The translations under genes were made by a program, and so were the position numbers. Positions 50,438 to 52,181 of a stretch of DNA of 52,181 bases are shown here, piece by piece. The stretch's first letter is position 1. Each line of letters begins with the position of its first letter. Where the stretch lies: NCBI RefSeq assembly GCF_009690905.1, contig NZ_VOSW01000067.1, positions 1 to 52,181 on the forward strand. Direction: 5' to 3'. The DNA is from Paraburkholderia madseniana (GTDB lineage: Bacteria > Pseudomonadota > Gammaproteobacteria > Burkholderiales > Burkholderiaceae). The notes under the pieces were generated by a model. It was not told where the DNA came from, searched no databases, and was given only the letters and a program-made list of their open reading frames with translations.

Positions 50438-52181
50438 ATGCGCTATTCGGTTGAAATAAAAAAATTCCTCTACAGCCAGTACTTCTATGGCGGCCTGCGC
50501 ATCGCAGTCGGCGTGTCATTACCGGCCATATTGTGTTTGATCGTATTTCACGACCGCGAACTCGGCTTCACGATCGCGACCGGCGCACTCGGCGCCTGTG
50601 TGGTCGATATGCCGGGCCCGCTCAAGTACAAGCACAACGAGATGCTGGCGTGCACGGTGATCGGCTTCCTGTCCGCGCTCGCCACCGGCATCGCCACGGT
50701 CAACCCGGTGGCGCTGTGGTGCACGGTCGTGCCGCTCACCTTCGTGCTCTCGTTGATCGTCGTGTACGGCAACCGCTGGCCGCAGATCAGCTTCGCCACG
50801 CTGTTCATGATGATCATGACGCTGGAAGAGCATTTCACGCCGATGCAGGCGCTCGTCAATGCATCGTGGATTCTGGTAGGGGGTCTCTGGTACACGTACT
50901 GGTCGACCTTCGTGAGCCGCTGGATGATGCACCGCATCGAACAGCAGGCGCTTGCCGAAAGCGTGTTCGCGTGCGCGGACTATCTGCTCGCGCGCGCCGC
51001 CTTCTACGATCTCAATAACGATCTCGACGAGTGCTATCGCAATCTGGTCGACAAGCAGATCACCGCCGTCGAACGTCAGGATGCCGCACGCGATATCGTG
51101 TTGCGCAATCTGCCCAAGCTGAAAGCCGGCCGGCTCGAACCGCGCCGGGCAATGCTGTTCAATCTGTTCATCAATACCGTCGATCTGCACGAGCTGTTTG
51201 TCGGCACGCATGTGGACTACTCGCTGGTGCGCAGCACGTTTGGTGGCTCCGACCTGCTGGTGTTCTACCGCGATCTGATTCGCAAATCCGCGGCCGATCT
51301 CGAAGAAATCGGACTCGCGGTGCTGCAAAACCAGCCGCCGCGTACGCGCATCAATGTAAAGGCCGAATTGCGCGCCATCGAGTTCGAGATCGAACTGATG
51401 CGCAAGCAGGACCTGGCTGCCAAAAATCCTGAGGCTTATTCGGCGGTATCGTCCACCTTCCGGCGTATCTGGAGTGCTACGCGCCTGATCGACAGGATGC
51501 ACCAAAGCCTGTCGAGCGATCCGAGCGCGACCGAGACCGAACTGCGGCTCGACAAGGCGCTCTCCCGCTTCGTATCGAGCCGCCGTGTGCCATTCGGGCA
51601 GATCTTCTCGAATCTGACGATGGCCTCGCCGAGCTTCCGCCATGCGCTACGCGTGACGATCGCGGTCGCCGTAGGTTTCTGGCTAGGGCGTCTGCTGCCG
51701 CTCACCAACGCATACTGGATCGTGATGACCACCGTCATCATCCTGAAGCCCGGCTATTCGCTGACCAAGCAGCGCAACGGGCAGCGGATAGTCGGCACGC
51801 TGATCGGCTGTGCGGCGAGCATCGCGTTGATGATTTTCGTCAAGGAGCCGCACATCCTGCTGGTGGTGATGTTCGCCTCGATGGTGATGAGCTACAGCCT
51901 GTTGCTGTTCAATTACACCGCAAGCGTCGTGTTCACGTCCTCGTATGTGCTGCTCATGTTCCATCTGCTCGCGCCGGGCAGCATGCGCATCATCGGCGAA
52001 CGCGCAATCGATACGGTGGTGGGCTGCGCGATCGCCATTGCGGCGAGCCACCTGTTCCCCTACTGGGAATACCGGTTGATGGGCAAGCTCGTCAACAACA
52101 TGATCAATGCGACGCGGCAATACCTGGAAGCGAGCTGGTGGTGGAGCGGCAAGCCGGCCGCCGCGGTGGTCGCTACGGTGA
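50438..52181 (+). CDS. FUSC/YccS-family inner-membrane protein, 3' end cut by window
   Basis: The frame is open from ATG 50438 to the end of the window (581 codons, no stop). The N-terminus MRYSVEIKKFLYSQYFYGG leads into a membrane block of about residues 20-170 with several helices (VGVSLPAILCLIVF, ALWCTVVPLTFVLSLIVVYG). A soluble part rich in charged residues follows (DLNNDLDECYRNLVDKQI), then a second membrane block from about residue 402 (HALRVTIAVAVGFWLG, then YWIVMTTVIILKP). This two-block layout is typical of FUSC proteins (YccS, aromatic-acid efflux type). Transport of aromatic acids or related compounds is only inferred. No strong ribosome site precedes the ATG. Confidence 0.88.
   Translation, partial: MRYSVEIKKFLYSQYFYGGLRIAVGVSLPAILCLIVFHDRELGFTIATGALGACVVDMPGPLKYKHNEMLACTVIGFLSALATGIATVNPVALWCTVVPLTFVLSLIVVYGNRWPQISFATLFMMIMTLEEHFTPMQALVNASWILVGGLWYTYWSTFVSRWMMHRIEQQALAESVFACADYLLARAAFYDLNNDLDECYRNLVDKQITAVERQDAARDIVLRNLPKLKAGRLEPRRAMLFNLFINTVDLHELFVGTHVDYSLVRSTFGGSDLLVFYRDLIRKSAADLEEIGLAVLQNQPPRTRINVKAELRAIEFEIELMRKQDLAAKNPEAYSAVSSTFRRIWSATRLIDRMHQSLSSDPSATETELRLDKALSRFVSSRRVPFGQIFSNLTMASPSFRHALRVTIAVAVGFWLGRLLPLTNAYWIVMTTVIILKPGYSLTKQRNGQRIVGTLIGCAASIALMIFVKEPHILLVVMFASMVMSYSLLLFNYTASVVFTSSYVLLMFHLLAPGSMRIIGERAIDTVVGCAIAIAASHLFPYWEYRLMGKLVNNMINATRQYLEASWWWSGKPAAAVVATV

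Overview
The window reads as chromosomal DNA of a Burkholderia-group betaproteobacterium, most like Paraburkholderia. The base composition is GC-rich with strong GC3 bias. The gene order rimP-nusA-infB-rbfA-truB and odhA-odhB-lpd-zapE, a recC-recB-recD cluster and a MarR-controlled EmrAB-type efflux operon all fit that group. I name the group from protein families and synteny, not from a database match. I see no tRNA, rRNA, CRISPR array, complete insertion sequence or prophage.

Layout. 1-5.2 kb: two tandem, low-complexity Leu/Gly/Ser/Thr repeat proteins (the first cut by the window edge, the second with a lipoprotein signal), then a TpsB/ShlB-type outer-membrane transporter and a secreted DUF2147 protein. 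5.3-5.8 kb: a lone N-terminal domain of an IS5-type transposase. 5.9-13 kb (minus strand): zapE and the 2-oxoglutarate dehydrogenase genes lpd, odhB and odhA. 13.4-15.2 kb: typA. 15.5-20.5 kb: a marR regulator and a three-gene drug efflux system (outer-membrane lipoprotein, EmrA-like adaptor, EmrB-like MFS pump), closed by a strong bidirectional terminator. 20.7-30.7 kb (minus): a translation and RNA block transcribed rimP-nusA-infB-rbfA-truB, preceded by rluB and scpB. 31-33.5 kb: a PLP aminotransferase and a LysR regulator.

33.6-41.1 kb is an accessory-like region of small genes: a second lone transposase-domain protein behind a sigma-54-like promoter, small secreted proteins, a YdcF-type membrane protein, an ABM monooxygenase, an EAL-domain protein, arfB and a VC0807-family membrane protein. 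41.1-50.2 kb (minus) holds recC-recB-recD, coupled by ATGA overlaps. At the right edge an FUSC/YccS-type membrane protein runs out of the window.

Most of the window is housekeeping. The parts that merit attention are: the repeat lipoproteins beside a TpsB transporter with no classical TpsA; two stand-alone DUF4096 proteins without a DDE nuclease domain; a promoter-terminator-rimP leader that looks like an attenuator; a terminator only 11 bases before zapE; GTAAC repeats spaced one helical turn apart before a small His-rich secreted protein; and an 11-bp inverted repeat between marR and the efflux genes.
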